Assembly: GCA_964411125.1 (NCBI GenBank)
Contig: CAYPJU010000007.1
Span: 1 to 64,000, forward strand
From: JBFIHF01 sp964411125
GTDB taxonomy: Bacteria > Myxococcota_A > Bradymonadia > Bradymonadales > Bradymonadaceae
Length of the DNA stretch: 64,000 nt
Direction: 5' to 3'
In this document: piece by piece, positions 25,078-33,588 of the stretch
Layout of the letters: every line of letters starts with the position of its first letter
Position numbering within the stretch: position 1 is the first letter of the stretch
Notes under the pieces: model-generated
The model's input: the letters and a program-made list of their open reading frames with translations, nothing else
The model's database searches: none
Told to the model about the DNA's origin: nothing
Made by a program: the position numbers and the translations under genes

Positions 25078-25927
25078 CGCCGACGTCTGGTACCGTATCG
25101 AAGCTCTGACCAACGCCGCCGACTCGGTCTGCTCCGAGCTGTGGGAGCTCGGCGCTCTCGGCGTCGAAGTACAGGATCGGGCGACTTACATGGACGACGG
25201 CTCCATCCCGCCCGTGCCCGAAGGACAGACGCGCGTCATCGCCTTCTTCGACACCCCGGTCGACTTTGCGTCGCGCCCCGGGACCGAGGTTCTGTCGAAC
25301 CAGCGGTACGACGACGTGAGCTGGAAGACCGCGTGGAAGAAATTCTTCCGACCGATTCGGGTGAGCAAGCGCGGTATCGTCGGGCCCCCCTGGGAGGAGT
25401 TCGATGCCCCCGAAGACGGCGTGAAGATCGTCATCGAGCCGGGGATGGCATTTGGAACGGGAACCCACGAAACCACGGGCGTTTGCGCCGAGATCCTGGA
25501 TGAAATGCTCGAAGAGTCGCCAGGCGCGGCGCTGCTCGACGTCGGATGCGGCACGGGGGTTCTCTCGATGCTCGCCGCCGGGCTCGGGGCGGGGGTCGTG
25601 GAGGGGATCGACCACGACCCCATCGCGGTCGAGATTGCGCAGGAAAATGCCCGTCTGAACGGTTTCTCCGAAGACACTTCGTTCTCGACGGCGACGCTCG
25701 ACGAGCTGGGGGACTACGACATCGTCGTGGCGAACATCCTCGCCCACATCCTGCTGACGCTCCGCGATTCGCTGCTCGCGCGCGTCGCTCCGGGAGGGCG
25801 GCTGATCCTCAGCGGCATCACGAACGAACAGATCGACGACTTCCTCCCCCAATGGGAAGACCGCGGGCTGACGCTGGCCGAGCGGCGTGACCGCGGGGAA
25901 TGGGTCGCGCTCGTCTTCCAGCGATGA
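25070..25927 (+). CDS. prmA: Ribosomal protein L11 methyltransferase
   Basis: PrmA trimethylates ribosomal protein L11 using SAM. The 285-residue length is typical. The substrate-recognition domain occupies ~1-110, then the linker GTGTHETT and the SAM-binding motif LLDVGCGTGVLSMLAAGLGA (~158-178). The characteristic VVANILAHILL of the catalytic loop follows. The start overlaps the preceding lipoprotein gene by 8 bp, and its stop overlaps the rsmE start in ATGA. Pairing with rsmE is common in bacteria and supports both calls. Confidence 0.95.
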   Translation: MSDADVWYRIEALTNAADSVCSELWELGALGVEVQDRATYMDDGSIPPVPEGQTRVIAFFDTPVDFASRPGTEVLSNQRYDDVSWKTAWKKFFRPIRVSKRGIVGPPWEEFDAPEDGVKIVIEPGMAFGTGTHETTGVCAEILDEMLEESPGAALLDVGCGTGVLSMLAAGLGAGVVEGIDHDPIAVEIAQENARLNGFSEDTSFSTATLDELGDYDIVVANILAHILLTLRDSLLARVAPGGRLILSGITNEQIDDFLPQWEDRGLTLAERRDRGEWVALVFQR

Positions 25928-26655
25928 GAAGACGCCGCGTCCGAATCCGTGACGAGACCCTGGAGGTGGGACGTTCCATCGTCGTGGAGCCCGACGTCGC
26001 CCACTATTTGCTGCACGTTCTGCGCTGCGAGGTGGGACAACCCCTCGAGGTGTTCGACGCCGGGCGCTCCTTCGAGGGAACCCTCGTCTCGATCGACCCC
26101 GCTACCGTGGCGCTCGAAGGCGAGCTCGAGGGACGAGAAGCCGACGCGCTGCAGCTCGTCCTCTACCAGGCGATCGCCAAGGGGGACCGATTCGAGCTGG
26201 TACTGCAGAAGGCGACCGAGCTCGGCGTCTCTCGGATCGTCCCGCTAGAGACGGCACGCACCGTGGTCCGGGTCCCCCGCCAGAAAGTGAAAGCAAAACT
26301 CGAACGATGGACCCGTATCGTGGAGGGGGCGGCGAGGCAATCGGGGCGCAACGACGTCCCGGAGGTCGCGGAACCCGTGGCGCTGTCGTCGGCAATCGCG
26401 GGCGACGACGCCGAGATCGCCCTCTTCGCGGACTTCGTCGAGGGGGCGATGTCGATCGCCGACGCGCTGCAGGGACGCCGCCCGGCGAGCGTATCCCTGT
26501 GGGTCGGGCCCGAGGGGGGGTTCGACGCAGCGGAGTCACGCGCGCTTCGGGAGAGCGCTACGGCGGTCGCCCTGGGCCCTCGGGTGCTGCGTTCCGAGAC
26601 GGCAGGCGTCGTGCTCACGGCACTCGTGCAGGCAGCTGTCGGGGACCTTCGATGA
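25924..26655 (+). CDS. rsmE: 16S rRNA (uracil1498-N3)-methyltransferase
   Basis: RsmE methylates U1498 of 16S rRNA. The 243-residue protein shows an N-terminal PUA-like part (HYLLHVLRCEVGQPLEVFD) and a C-terminal SPOUT knot with the key motifs LWVGPEGGFDAAE and LGPRVLRSETA. The usual conserved LVLQKATELGV stretch is present. Its start is embedded in the prmA stop (ATGA, 25924-25927), and its own stop overlaps the next start in the same way. Confidence 0.95.
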   Translation: MRRRRVRIRDETLEVGRSIVVEPDVAHYLLHVLRCEVGQPLEVFDAGRSFEGTLVSIDPATVALEGELEGREADALQLVLYQAIAKGDRFELVLQKATELGVSRIVPLETARTVVRVPRQKVKAKLERWTRIVEGAARQSGRNDVPEVAEPVALSSAIAGDDAEIALFADFVEGAMSIADALQGRRPASVSLWVGPEGGFDAAESRALRESATAVALGPRVLRSETAGVVLTALVQAAVGDLR

Positions 26656-27125
26656 GCGGTTTTCAGGCGGCAGGGACGACGCGTCGGGCGCTGGCTCTGG
26701 GCGTCGACGCCGCTTGTACGGGCGGGATCATCGCCGTGGGCTACCTCCTGCAGATCTTCGACAGTACCCCGATGCGGCCTCCTTCCGACTGGTTCTGGAC
26801 GGAGTGGTTGTTCAAGTATTGGTTGGACGATCGGAGCGTATACTGGCTCCCCACGCTCAGTTGGGCCGTAGTCGCGTGGGCGTGGTACGCGGCCTGGACC
26901 GTAGCGACCGAGAGGGGAACACCGGGGGCGCGGTTGCTCCGGTTGGAGGTGCTCGACGGCGACGGGCTTCCTCCCGAACGCGGACGGCTCGTGGTCCGGT
27001 CGCTCCTCAACGCGGTCAACTTTCTCACCCTGGGGTTCGGTTGGGCGTGGCAACTCGTGACGCCGAACCGCCGCGCGCTGCACGACCTCGGCAGTGGGAC
27101 CTGGACCGTCAAAACGCCGGACTGA
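26652..27125 (+). CDS. RDD-family membrane protein
   Basis: The 157-residue protein has three hydrophobic segments (about 15-32, 68-88, 120-140) and the RDD-family pattern: an Arg near the start of helix 1 (TTRRALALGVDAAC), an Asp inside it, and the conserved GTPGARLLRLEVLDGDG and RRALHDLGSGT motifs. RDD proteins are small inner-membrane proteins, some linked to ion exchange, most of unknown role. Its start overlaps the rsmE stop (ATGA). It ends the operon; a GC hairpin follows at 27133-27156. Confidence 0.85.
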   Translation: MSGFQAAGTTRRALALGVDAACTGGIIAVGYLLQIFDSTPMRPPSDWFWTEWLFKYWLDDRSVYWLPTLSWAVVAWAWYAAWTVATERGTPGARLLRLEVLDGDGLPPERGRLVVRSLLNAVNFLTLGFGWAWQLVTPNRRALHDLGSGTWTVKTPD

Positions 27126-27132
27126 CTCGCCG

Positions 27133-27156
27133 CGCGGCCCGCCAATGGGGGCCGCG
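27133..27156 (+). terminator. Stem-loop after the prmA-rsmE-RDD operon
   Basis: CGCGGCCC (27133-27140) and GGGCCGCG (27149-27156) form an 8-bp perfect stem with an 8-base loop, 8 bases after the stop. The following CATCCCTTTAT is only weakly T-rich, so termination may be partial. Confidence 0.55.
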
Positions 27157-27208
27157 TCATCCCTTTATACATGCGGACTTGGAACGATTTGTCTGGATCG
27201 TCATGACA

Positions 27209-27225
27209 CAATGCGTTATGCATTG
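27209..27225. promoter_or_regulatory. Inverted repeat upstream of glnB, candidate operator
   Basis: CAATGC (27209-27214), GTTAT, GCATTG (27220-27225): a perfect 6-bp-arm palindrome centred about 37 bases before the glnB start. It does not match the NtrC consensus (TGCACC-N5-GGTGCA) closely enough to name the regulator. Confidence 0.4.
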
Positions 27226-27253
27226 CGGCACCACCGTCTTCGGACTCCGAGCC

Positions 27254-27595
27254 ATGAAGAAAATCGAAGCCATCATCAAGCCCTTCCGTCTCGACGACGT
27301 GAAGGATGCCCTCGACGAAATCGGCATCCGCGGGATGACCGTGAGCGAGGTGAAGGGGTTCGGTCGCGGCGGCGGAAAGGCCCCGATCTATCCGGGCGCC
27401 GAGTACGTCATCGATTTCGTCCCCAAGCTGAAGCTCGAGATCGTCGTGGCGGACGACCTCGTCCACACCGTCATCGAATCGATCTGCGAATCGGCCCGCA
27501 CGGGAAACGTCGGAGACGGAAAGATCTTCGTCTACCCCGTGGACGAAGCAGTCCGGATCCGCACCGGCGAAATGGGCCCCGAAGCACTGACCTGA
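27254..27595 (+). CDS. glnB: Nitrogen regulatory protein PII
   Basis: This trimeric signal protein senses 2-oxoglutarate, ATP and ADP, and controls nitrogen assimilation. At 113 residues it aligns with E. coli GlnB without gaps through the T-loop. The uridylylation Tyr51 is present (PGAEY), as are Tyr46, the KxDGKIF-type motif (VGDGKIFVYPV) and the C-terminal RIRTGE. However residues 39-40, normally Gln-Lys in GFGRQKG, are Gly-Gly here. Gln39 helps bind magnesium and 2-oxoglutarate in known PII proteins, so effector binding may differ. It is followed 56 bp later by glnA, the usual PII partner operon. Confidence 0.95.
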   Translation: MKKIEAIIKPFRLDDVKDALDEIGIRGMTVSEVKGFGRGGGKAPIYPGAEYVIDFVPKLKLEIVVADDLVHTVIESICESARTGNVGDGKIFVYPVDEAVRIRTGEMGPEALT

Positions 27596-27651
27596 GACCC
27601 AGATTCCAACAGAACCACGCATTCCGTTCACCCCCACGAGAGGCAACTGCG

Positions 27652-29082
27652 ATGTCCAAACACGATTCCTCGGCCGTCAGCGACGCGATTCGATTCGCGA
27701 AAGACAACGACGCGAAGATGGTCGACCTGAAATTTCTCGACTTTCCAGGCACCTGGCAGCACCTGACGATCCCGGCCCACCGGCTCGACGAAGACCTCTT
27801 CGAAGACGGGCTCGGTTTCGATGGCAGCTCGATTCGTGGGTGGCAGAAGATCAACGAGTCGGACATGAGCGTCATCCCCGACCCTTCGTCGGCGATCATG
27901 GATCCGTTCTCCGACGTGCCGACCGTCAGCTTCGTCTGCAACATCTTCGATCCGATCACGCGCCAGCCGTACACGCGTGACCCGCGCTACATCGCGCAGA
28001 AAGCCGAAGCTTACATGCGGTCGACGGGCATCGCCGACACCGCGTACTTCGGACCGGAGGCGGAGTTCTTCGTGTTCGACGACATCCGGTACGACCTGCA
28101 GCCCCAGGCATCGTTCTTCGCCATCGATTCCACCGAGGGTGCGTGGAACACCGGGCTCGACGAGCGGCCGAACCTCGGGTTCAAGCATGCCTTCAAGGGT
28201 GGGTACTTCCCGGTTCCCCCGCACGACAGCATGTGGAACATGCGCTCGGAGATGGCGATGACGCTCGAGGAAGTCGGCATCAGCGTCGATGCCCATCACC
28301 ACGAGGTCGCCTCCGGCGGACAGCAGGAAGTGGGGATCCGGTTCGACTCGCTCCTCGCGATGGCCGACAAGCTCCAGTGGTTCAAGTATGTGATCCGAAA
28401 CGTGGCGCGGAAGCACAACAAAGCCGCGACCTTCATGCCGAAGCCCATCTACGGTGACAACGGCAGCGGGATGCACGTTCACGCCAGCCTCTGGAAGGAC
28501 GGGGAGAACCTCTTCGCGGGCGACAAGTACAGCGGGCTCAGCCAGCTCGGCCTGCACTTCATCGGCGGGATTCTGGAACACGCGCCCTCCCTCGTCGCGT
28601 TCACGAACCCGACGCTCAACAGCTACCGACGCCTGGTCCCCGGCTTCGAGGCACCGATCAAGCTCGCGTACTCCAGCCGGAACCGATCGGCGGCCGTCCG
28701 TATCCCGATGTACGCCAGCAGCGCGAACTCGAAGCGCATCGAGTTTCGGACGCCGGACCCGAGCTGCAACGGGTACATGGCGTTTGCGGCGATCCTCCTC
28801 GCGGGGCTCGACGGCATCGAACGTCAGATTGACCCCGGTGCCGCGATGGACAAGGACATCTACAATCTGCCCCCCGAAGAGGCGGACAAAATCCGTAACG
28901 TCCCGGGATCGCTCGACGAGGCACTCGAAGCCCTCGCCGACGACCACTCCTACCTTCTGAAGGGAGAGGTCTTCACGCCCGACGTCATCGAGACATGGGT
29001 CGACTACAAGTTCGAGAACGAGATCGTCCCTGCCCGCCTGCGCCCCACCCCGCTGGAATTCAGCCTCTACTTCAGCGGCTGA
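27652..29082 (+). CDS. glnA: Glutamine synthetase type I
   Basis: It makes glutamine from glutamate, ammonia and ATP. The 476-residue length fits dodecameric GS-I. Visible motifs are GFDGSSIRGW (beta-grasp domain), the metal/ammonia site around NGSGMHVH, EFRTPDPSCN, and the adenylylation site Tyr404 (KDIYNLPPEE). The Tyr implies control by GlnE-type adenylylation through PII. ATG 27652 follows GAGAGG. The gene is downstream of glnB and ends in a strong terminator. Confidence 0.98.
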   Translation: MSKHDSSAVSDAIRFAKDNDAKMVDLKFLDFPGTWQHLTIPAHRLDEDLFEDGLGFDGSSIRGWQKINESDMSVIPDPSSAIMDPFSDVPTVSFVCNIFDPITRQPYTRDPRYIAQKAEAYMRSTGIADTAYFGPEAEFFVFDDIRYDLQPQASFFAIDSTEGAWNTGLDERPNLGFKHAFKGGYFPVPPHDSMWNMRSEMAMTLEEVGISVDAHHHEVASGGQQEVGIRFDSLLAMADKLQWFKYVIRNVARKHNKAATFMPKPIYGDNGSGMHVHASLWKDGENLFAGDKYSGLSQLGLHFIGGILEHAPSLVAFTNPTLNSYRRLVPGFEAPIKLAYSSRNRSAAVRIPMYASSANSKRIEFRTPDPSCNGYMAFAAILLAGLDGIERQIDPGAAMDKDIYNLPPEEADKIRNVPGSLDEALEALADDHSYLLKGEVFTPDVIETWVDYKFENEIVPARLRPTPLEFSLYFSG

Positions 29083-29107
29083 GCGGCTCCCGCAGGCGAG
29101 AGAAATC

Positions 29108-29142
29108 GAGAGCCGGTCTCCACGACCGGCTCTCTTCCTTCG
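29108..29142 (+). terminator. Rho-independent terminator of glnB-glnA
   Basis: GAGAGCCGGTC (29108-29118), loop TCCAC, GACCGGCTCTC (29124-29134) form a perfect 11-bp stem followed by TTCCTT. It starts 26 bases after the glnA stop. Confidence 0.85.
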
Positions 29143-29158
29143 CTCCCTCGCCCCCGAC

Positions 29159-29181
29159 CGCGGCAATCGCCCCTTGCCGCG
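29159..29181. other. Perfect 8-bp stem-loop in the glnA / lipoprotein gap
   Basis: CGCGGCAA (29159-29166) and TTGCCGCG (29174-29181) around a 7-base loop. No T-run. It lies 63 bases before the lipoprotein start and may be a leader structure or operator. Confidence 0.4.
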
Positions 29182-29243
29182 AACCGCGCCATACGGAATA
29201 GTGCGGCGACTCGAGTTCGCCGTTTCCGCAGCCTCAGGCCCCC

Positions 29244-29900
29244 ATGTTTCCACGCTCGTCTTCGGTCTTGCTCATCGCTCTTCTGGGGCTGTTCGCGTGC
29301 GAACAGGAAAAGAAGGACGCCGAGGACACGAAACGCGAGCCCTGGGTGCACGAGAGCGCCAGAGCACCCTACAAGGTCAAGCTCTCGGGCTCTTGGAAAC
29401 GCGAGGACCCGGCAGTGCTGAACGAGTTCGCCGATCTCGCGGTCTCCCACAGCAAGGACATCTTCTTCATCGTCATCCCCCAGGAACTGCCCCCCGCACC
29501 CGACGAAGTCGATCCGCCGGACAGCCTCGATTTGAAGCGCGCCGGCATGATGCTGATGGAGGCCCAGATCGAGTCGTTGGAGATTCAGAAGCAAGGGCCC
29601 GTGCGCGTCGACGAACGGCAGGGACAGTCAGTCGTCGCAAAGGGGGTCGTGTCCGAACAGCCCGTGAAGTACGTCACGACGTATCTCACCGACCGTGACT
29701 GGGGATTCCAGCTGGTGGGCTGGGCGCCGCTTCAGCGCCAACACGATCTGATGGTCGAGATCGACAAGCTCCTCGCCGGGTGGGAGTTCGTCGAGCCCGA
29801 GCCAGAGACCGAGCCAGAGAAACCCGCAGACACCCCGAGCATCAGTATGGACATGGGTCCAGAGGCCGCTGCCGATGGCGGTCGCGTCCTGGGAGAGTAG
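29244..29900 (+). CDS. Lipoprotein of unknown function
   Basis: The 218-residue protein has a lipoprotein signal with lipobox LFAC (Cys19) and a charged linker (EQEKKDAEDTKRE). The globular part (about 40-185) contains a PsbP/DUF1795-like pattern of an N-terminal APYKVKLSGSWKRE and later VKYVTTYLTDRDWGFQLVGWAP, which suggests a small alpha/beta fold. A Pro/Glu tail follows. It lies 13 bp before trxB and is likely co-transcribed. No function can be assigned. Confidence 0.8.
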   Translation: MFPRSSSVLLIALLGLFACEQEKKDAEDTKREPWVHESARAPYKVKLSGSWKREDPAVLNEFADLAVSHSKDIFFIVIPQELPPAPDEVDPPDSLDLKRAGMMLMEAQIESLEIQKQGPVRVDERQGQSVVAKGVVSEQPVKYVTTYLTDRDWGFQLVGWAPLQRQHDLMVEIDKLLAGWEFVEPEPETEPEKPADTPSISMDMGPEAAADGGRVLGE

Positions 29901-29913
29901 GAGAAGAAGTCGA

Positions 29914-30870
29914 ATGCCCGACCTGAACAAAGAACACTACGCCGTCACCATCATGGGCTCCGGCCCTGCCGGCCTCACCGCCGCGATCTACGCCGCTCGG
30001 GCGAACCTCGAACCGGTCCTCTTCGAAGGGCCTCAGCCGGGCGGTCAGCTCACCATCACGACGGACGTCGAGAATTACCCCGGGTTTCCCGAGGGCGTCA
30101 TGGGACCGGAGTTCATTGACCAGACGCGTCAGCAGGCGTTGCGGTTCGGGACCGAGATTCACATGGCGCTGATCACGGACGTCGATACGGAGCAGCGGCC
30201 CTTCGAGGTCACTCTCGACGACGGCACGAAGTTCACGACCGACACGATGATCATCGCCTCCGGCGCATCCGCCCGGTTGCTCGGCCTCGAATCCGAGTCC
30301 GAGCTGATGGGATACGGCGTGTCGACGTGTGCCACCTGCGACGGGTTCTTCTTCTCCGGCGAAGACATCGCCGTCGTCGGCGGGGGTGACTCCGCAATGG
30401 AAGAGGCGACGTTCCTCACGAAGTTCGCGAACAAAGTGACGGTGATCCATCGACGCGAAGAGCTGCGAGCTTCGGCCATCATGGCGGAGCGAGCGCTCAA
30501 GAATCCGAAGGTCGAGTTCATCTGGAACACCGTCGTCGACGAAGTGCTCGGCGACAAAGAGTCCGGCGTCACCGGCCTGAAGCTCCGCAACATCGAGACC
30601 GGCGAGGTCAGTCACCTGGACTGCGCGGCGCTCTTCGTCGCCATCGGACACATCCCGAACACTCACGTCTTCGAGGGGAAACTCACGATGGACGAGAGTG
30701 GGTATCTTGTGACCGACGCCAAGTCGACATACACCAGCATCCCGGGGATCTTCGCCGTCGGGGACGTTCAAGACAGCGTCTACCGACAGGCGATCACCGC
30801 CGCAGGTTCCGGCTGTAAAGGGGCCATCGACGCGGAACGCTACCTCGAGACCCTGCACGACCTCGAGTAG
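29914..30870 (+). CDS. trxB: Thioredoxin-disulfide reductase
   Basis: This flavoenzyme reduces thioredoxin with NADPH. The 318-residue protein has the FAD-binding GSGPAGLTAAIYAARA (~14-29), the redox-active CATC (~140), the NADPH motif VVGGGDSAMEEA and the C-terminal FAD motif GIFAVGDVQD. ATG 29914 is chosen because GGAGAAG lies about 10 bases upstream; a longer frame would extend into the previous lipoprotein gene. Its stop is only 6 bp from the convergent TerC gene. Confidence 0.97.
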   Translation: MPDLNKEHYAVTIMGSGPAGLTAAIYAARANLEPVLFEGPQPGGQLTITTDVENYPGFPEGVMGPEFIDQTRQQALRFGTEIHMALITDVDTEQRPFEVTLDDGTKFTTDTMIIASGASARLLGLESESELMGYGVSTCATCDGFFFSGEDIAVVGGGDSAMEEATFLTKFANKVTVIHRREELRASAIMAERALKNPKVEFIWNTVVDEVLGDKESGVTGLKLRNIETGEVSHLDCAALFVAIGHIPNTHVFEGKLTMDESGYLVTDAKSTYTSIPGIFAVGDVQDSVYRQAITAAGSGCKGAIDAERYLETLHDLE

Positions 30871-30876
30871 AGGCCC

Positions 30877-31659
30877 TCACCCCGGCGGGCCGCCCGACTC
30901 GGCGGCCAGGGCCTTGCTCTTCTTCAGCCGTCTCAGATTCACGAGCTCGACCGACAGCGAGAATCCCATCGCCGCATAGATGTAGCCCTTGGACACGTGT
31001 TGTCCCATTCCCTCCATCACCAGCATCACCCCGATCAAGACGAGGAACGCCAGGGCGAGGATTCGAACGCTCGGGTTCTTCTGCACGAAGTCGCCGACGG
31101 GACCAGCGAAGACCAGCATCACTCCCACCGCCACGATCATCGCGGTCGCCATGATCCAAACGTGGTCCACCATCCCCACCGCGGTGATCACCGAATCGAG
31201 CGAGAACACGATGTCTAGGAACATCACCTGCACGAGAATATGGGCGAACGCCTTCCCCACTTCCTTTCGGTCGACCGCGGCCAGTTCCCCTGACACGCGG
31301 GGATCGTCGTGCTTGTCCGGGAGCTCGACGTTCACGTAGATCTCGTGAGTCGCCTTGCCGATCAGAAACACCCCCCCGAGCAGCAAGATCGCGTCTCGTC
31401 CGGAGAACGGTAGAGTATGGCCGAAGATCTCGATGTTCGCGGTCAGCCCCATGACCCAACTGATCGCGAAGAGGAGTGCGAGGCGCGAGACGAGCGCAAT
31501 CGCAATCCCGATCCTACGCGCCTTCACCTCGAAGTCCCCGGGTAGACGGCCACACAAGATCGTGATGAACACGATGTTGTCGATGCCAAGGACGATCTCC
31601 ATGCCGGTGAGCGTCAGCAGGCTCACCCACACCTCGGGGTCGGACAACTGTTCCAACAT
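30877..31659 (-). CDS. TerC-family integral membrane protein
   Basis: The 260-residue protein has about seven hydrophobic helices and the two acidic membrane motifs of the TerC family: MEIVLGIDNIVFI (~20-32) and FLDIVFSLDSVITA (~145-158). Family members include tellurite-resistance TerC and manganese exporters that metallate secreted proteins. ATG 31659 follows a strong GAGGAGG. It is transcribed alone towards trxB; an imperfect inverted repeat lies upstream (31674-31714). Metal transport is the best guess. Confidence 0.9.
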   Translation of the reverse strand: MLEQLSDPEVWVSLLTLTGMEIVLGIDNIVFITILCGRLPGDFEVKARRIGIAIALVSRLALLFAISWVMGLTANIEIFGHTLPFSGRDAILLLGGVFLIGKATHEIYVNVELPDKHDDPRVSGELAAVDRKEVGKAFAHILVQVMFLDIVFSLDSVITAVGMVDHVWIMATAMIVAVGVMLVFAGPVGDFVQKNPSVRILALAFLVLIGVMLVMEGMGQHVSKGYIYAAMGFSLSVELVNLRRLKKSKALAAESGGPPG

Positions 31660-31673
31660 CTAGCCTCCTCTCT

Positions 31674-31714
31674 GTTTCGGGCGCGATCGGATACGACAAC
31701 GATCGACGCGAAAC
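31674..31714. other. Imperfect long inverted repeat upstream of the TerC gene
   Basis: GTTTCG (31674-31679) and CGATCG (31684-31689) face CGATCG (31700-31705) and CGAAAC (31709-31714) as an interrupted stem with two perfect 6-bp arms. It sits 15 bases before the TerC start in the gap after truB. It could be an operator, a 5' leader hairpin or a weak terminator of the rimP-truB operon. Confidence 0.35.
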
Positions 31715-31733
31715 AAGCAGGTTCCAGTGAGGC

Positions 31734-32609
31734 TTACAGAATCAGAACGCGTCGGGGCTGCAACCGCAGACCCTCCCCTCGGTCGAGAGGTTCGCAGATT
31801 GCGGCGAGTCGCCCTTCGAACGAGACACCGACCCACGGTTCCCCATCATGAGACGGGGGAAGCGGCAGCATCTTCCCTTGCTGGAGGAGGAGCAGCTCCT
31901 CGGGGCCGACGGCGACGATGGGCAGCCGTGCGGACACCATCTCGAGCGGGTCGAGCGCCATGCTCTGCACGTCGTCCGATTCGGAGAGCGCATCCAGCGT
32001 ATGCGCCTGCGCGACGGTCCAGGGCCCGACGCGGGTCCGACGAATGTGCCGTGCGTGGGCGCGGGTTCCGCACGCGAGACCGACATCTCGCGCCAGGCTC
32101 CGCATGTAGGTGCCTCCCCCGCACTCGACCTCGACCCGCGCGAACCCGTCGTCGACCGCAACGAGCTCGAATCGGTGAACCACCACCGCGCGCACGGGCA
32201 TGTCGAATTCGACCCCCTTTCGAGCCAGATCGTAGGCGCGCTTGCCGTCGATTTTGATCGCGGAGAAGCGTGGAGGCTGTTGCTGAAGTTCTCCGGTAAA
32301 CCGATCGAGCACCCTCGCGAGCCCGTCCGGCACGGCGGTCGACCCTCTCGCCACGACCTCCCCTTCGTCGTCACAGGTGTCCGTCTCTTCTCCGAAAACG
32401 ATGTCGAATCGGTAGACTTTCGGATCGAGGCTGATGAACTTGGCGAGCTTGGTACACGCGCCGAGCGTCACAGCCAGAAGCCCCGTCGCGGCAGGGTCCA
32501 GCGTCCCGGTGTGGCCCACCTTGCGCTCGTTCGCCAGTTTCCGGACTCGCCGGACGACGTCGAAGCTCGTCGAGCCTTCCGGCTTGTCGATCAGGAGCAG
32601 ACCATCCAT
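31734..32609 (-). CDS. truB: tRNA pseudouridine(55) synthase
   Basis: TruB converts U55 of tRNA to pseudouridine. The 291-residue protein starts MDGLLLIDKPEGSTSFD and has the catalytic Asp in VGHTGTLDPAATG (~32-44), plus the usual KIDGKRAYDLAR and CGGGTYMRSLARDVG motifs. A PUA-like region forms the C-terminus. It is the last gene of the rimP-nusA-ylxR-infB-rbfA-nrnA-truB operon, 7 bp after nrnA. Confidence 0.96.
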   Translation of the reverse strand: MDGLLLIDKPEGSTSFDVVRRVRKLANERKVGHTGTLDPAATGLLAVTLGACTKLAKFISLDPKVYRFDIVFGEETDTCDDEGEVVARGSTAVPDGLARVLDRFTGELQQQPPRFSAIKIDGKRAYDLARKGVEFDMPVRAVVVHRFELVAVDDGFARVEVECGGGTYMRSLARDVGLACGTRAHARHIRRTRVGPWTVAQAHTLDALSESDDVQSMALDPLEMVSARLPIVAVGPEELLLLQQGKMLPLPPSHDGEPWVGVSFEGRLAAICEPLDRGEGLRLQPRRVLIL

Positions 32610-32616
32610 TCGCGGC

Positions 32617-33588
32617 TCAACCGTCGAGGAGATCGGAGAGTACCGCGCTCAGCGACGCCTCGATCTCGTCGGGGTCGCCTTCAATCCTGCATCCGGCGGC
32701 GTTGTGGTGTCCTCCCCCGCCGAAGCGAGCGGCGAGAGCCGACACGTCCACCGTCCCTCGCGACCGAAAAGATACGCTCCACACGTCGGATTCGTCGGTC
32801 TCCTTCAACTGCGTGGCTACCTCGACCCCACGGATCGAGCGAGCGTAGTTGATGAAGCCGTCGATCATCGAAAGATCGGCACCGGTCGCGTCGAGCATCT
32901 GACGCTCCACACGAAGAAACGCGAGGCGCCCGTCTTCGCTGACGTCCAGCGTCTCGAGGACCCGCGCGAGCAGCCGCAACCGCTCGACCGGTTGACTTTC
33001 GTAGATGTTGCTCGTCAGGTGCCACGGGTCGACCCCGGCGGCCACCAGTTCGCCCGCGATCGTGAAGGTCCGCTGGCTCGTGTTCGAGTATCGGAAGCTG
33101 CCGGTGTCTGTCATCAGACAGCAATAGATGTTCTCGGCGACTTCGGGGGTCAAAGCGTCGAAATGACGAGCCACGTGCCAGACGAGCTCGCCGGTCGCCG
33201 CGGCCGCGACGTCTCGCACGTACACCTGCGCGAACGAGGGGTCGTAGGTCTTGTGGTGGTCCACCACCGCGACGGTCTCCCCCCATCCGTGGGCCGGAAA
33301 ATCCTCGCCGATCCGTTCGGGCTCCCCGCAGTCGAGGAGCACGGTGACGTCGGGCGGCTCCAATCCATCGAGATCCCGACGCCATAGTTGGCCGCCAGGG
33401 AGGAACCGAAAGTTGTAGGGAATCTCGTCGCGGTTGTAGACCACGACGTCCTTGCCGAGATGTGCGAGGACGAGGCCGAGCGCGAGGCTCGATCCGACGG
33501 CATCACCGTCGGGATGGACGTGGCTCGCGAGGACGAAACGCTCTTTCTTCTCTACCAGCGCCTCGAAAGAGGCCCAATCGACGCTCAT
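32617..33588 (-). CDS. nrnA: DHH-family phosphoesterase (NrnA-like oligoribonuclease / pAp phosphatase)
   Basis: NrnA-type enzymes degrade RNA fragments of a few nucleotides and remove phosphate from pAp. The 323-residue protein shows the motif set: HVHPDGDAVGSS, LLDCGEPER, VVDHHKTYD and the C-terminal DHHA1 signature GGGGHHNAAGC. Its ATG overlaps the rbfA stop (ATGA). The rbfA-nrnA-truB order is common in several bacterial phyla. The symbol is by family and context. Confidence 0.92.
   Translation of the reverse strand: MSVDWASFEALVEKKERFVLASHVHPDGDAVGSSLALGLVLAHLGKDVVVYNRDEIPYNFRFLPGGQLWRRDLDGLEPPDVTVLLDCGEPERIGEDFPAHGWGETVAVVDHHKTYDPSFAQVYVRDVAAAATGELVWHVARHFDALTPEVAENIYCCLMTDTGSFRYSNTSQRTFTIAGELVAAGVDPWHLTSNIYESQPVERLRLLARVLETLDVSEDGRLAFLRVERQMLDATGADLSMIDGFINYARSIRGVEVATQLKETDESDVWSVSFRSRGTVDVSALAARFGGGGHHNAAGCRIEGDPDEIEASLSAVLSDLLDG

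Noticed and set aside
27178..27200. Possible sigma-54 promoter before glnB (TTGGAACG...TTTG)
   Set aside because: The GG and GC elements are not 12 bases apart and the -12 motif is incomplete.
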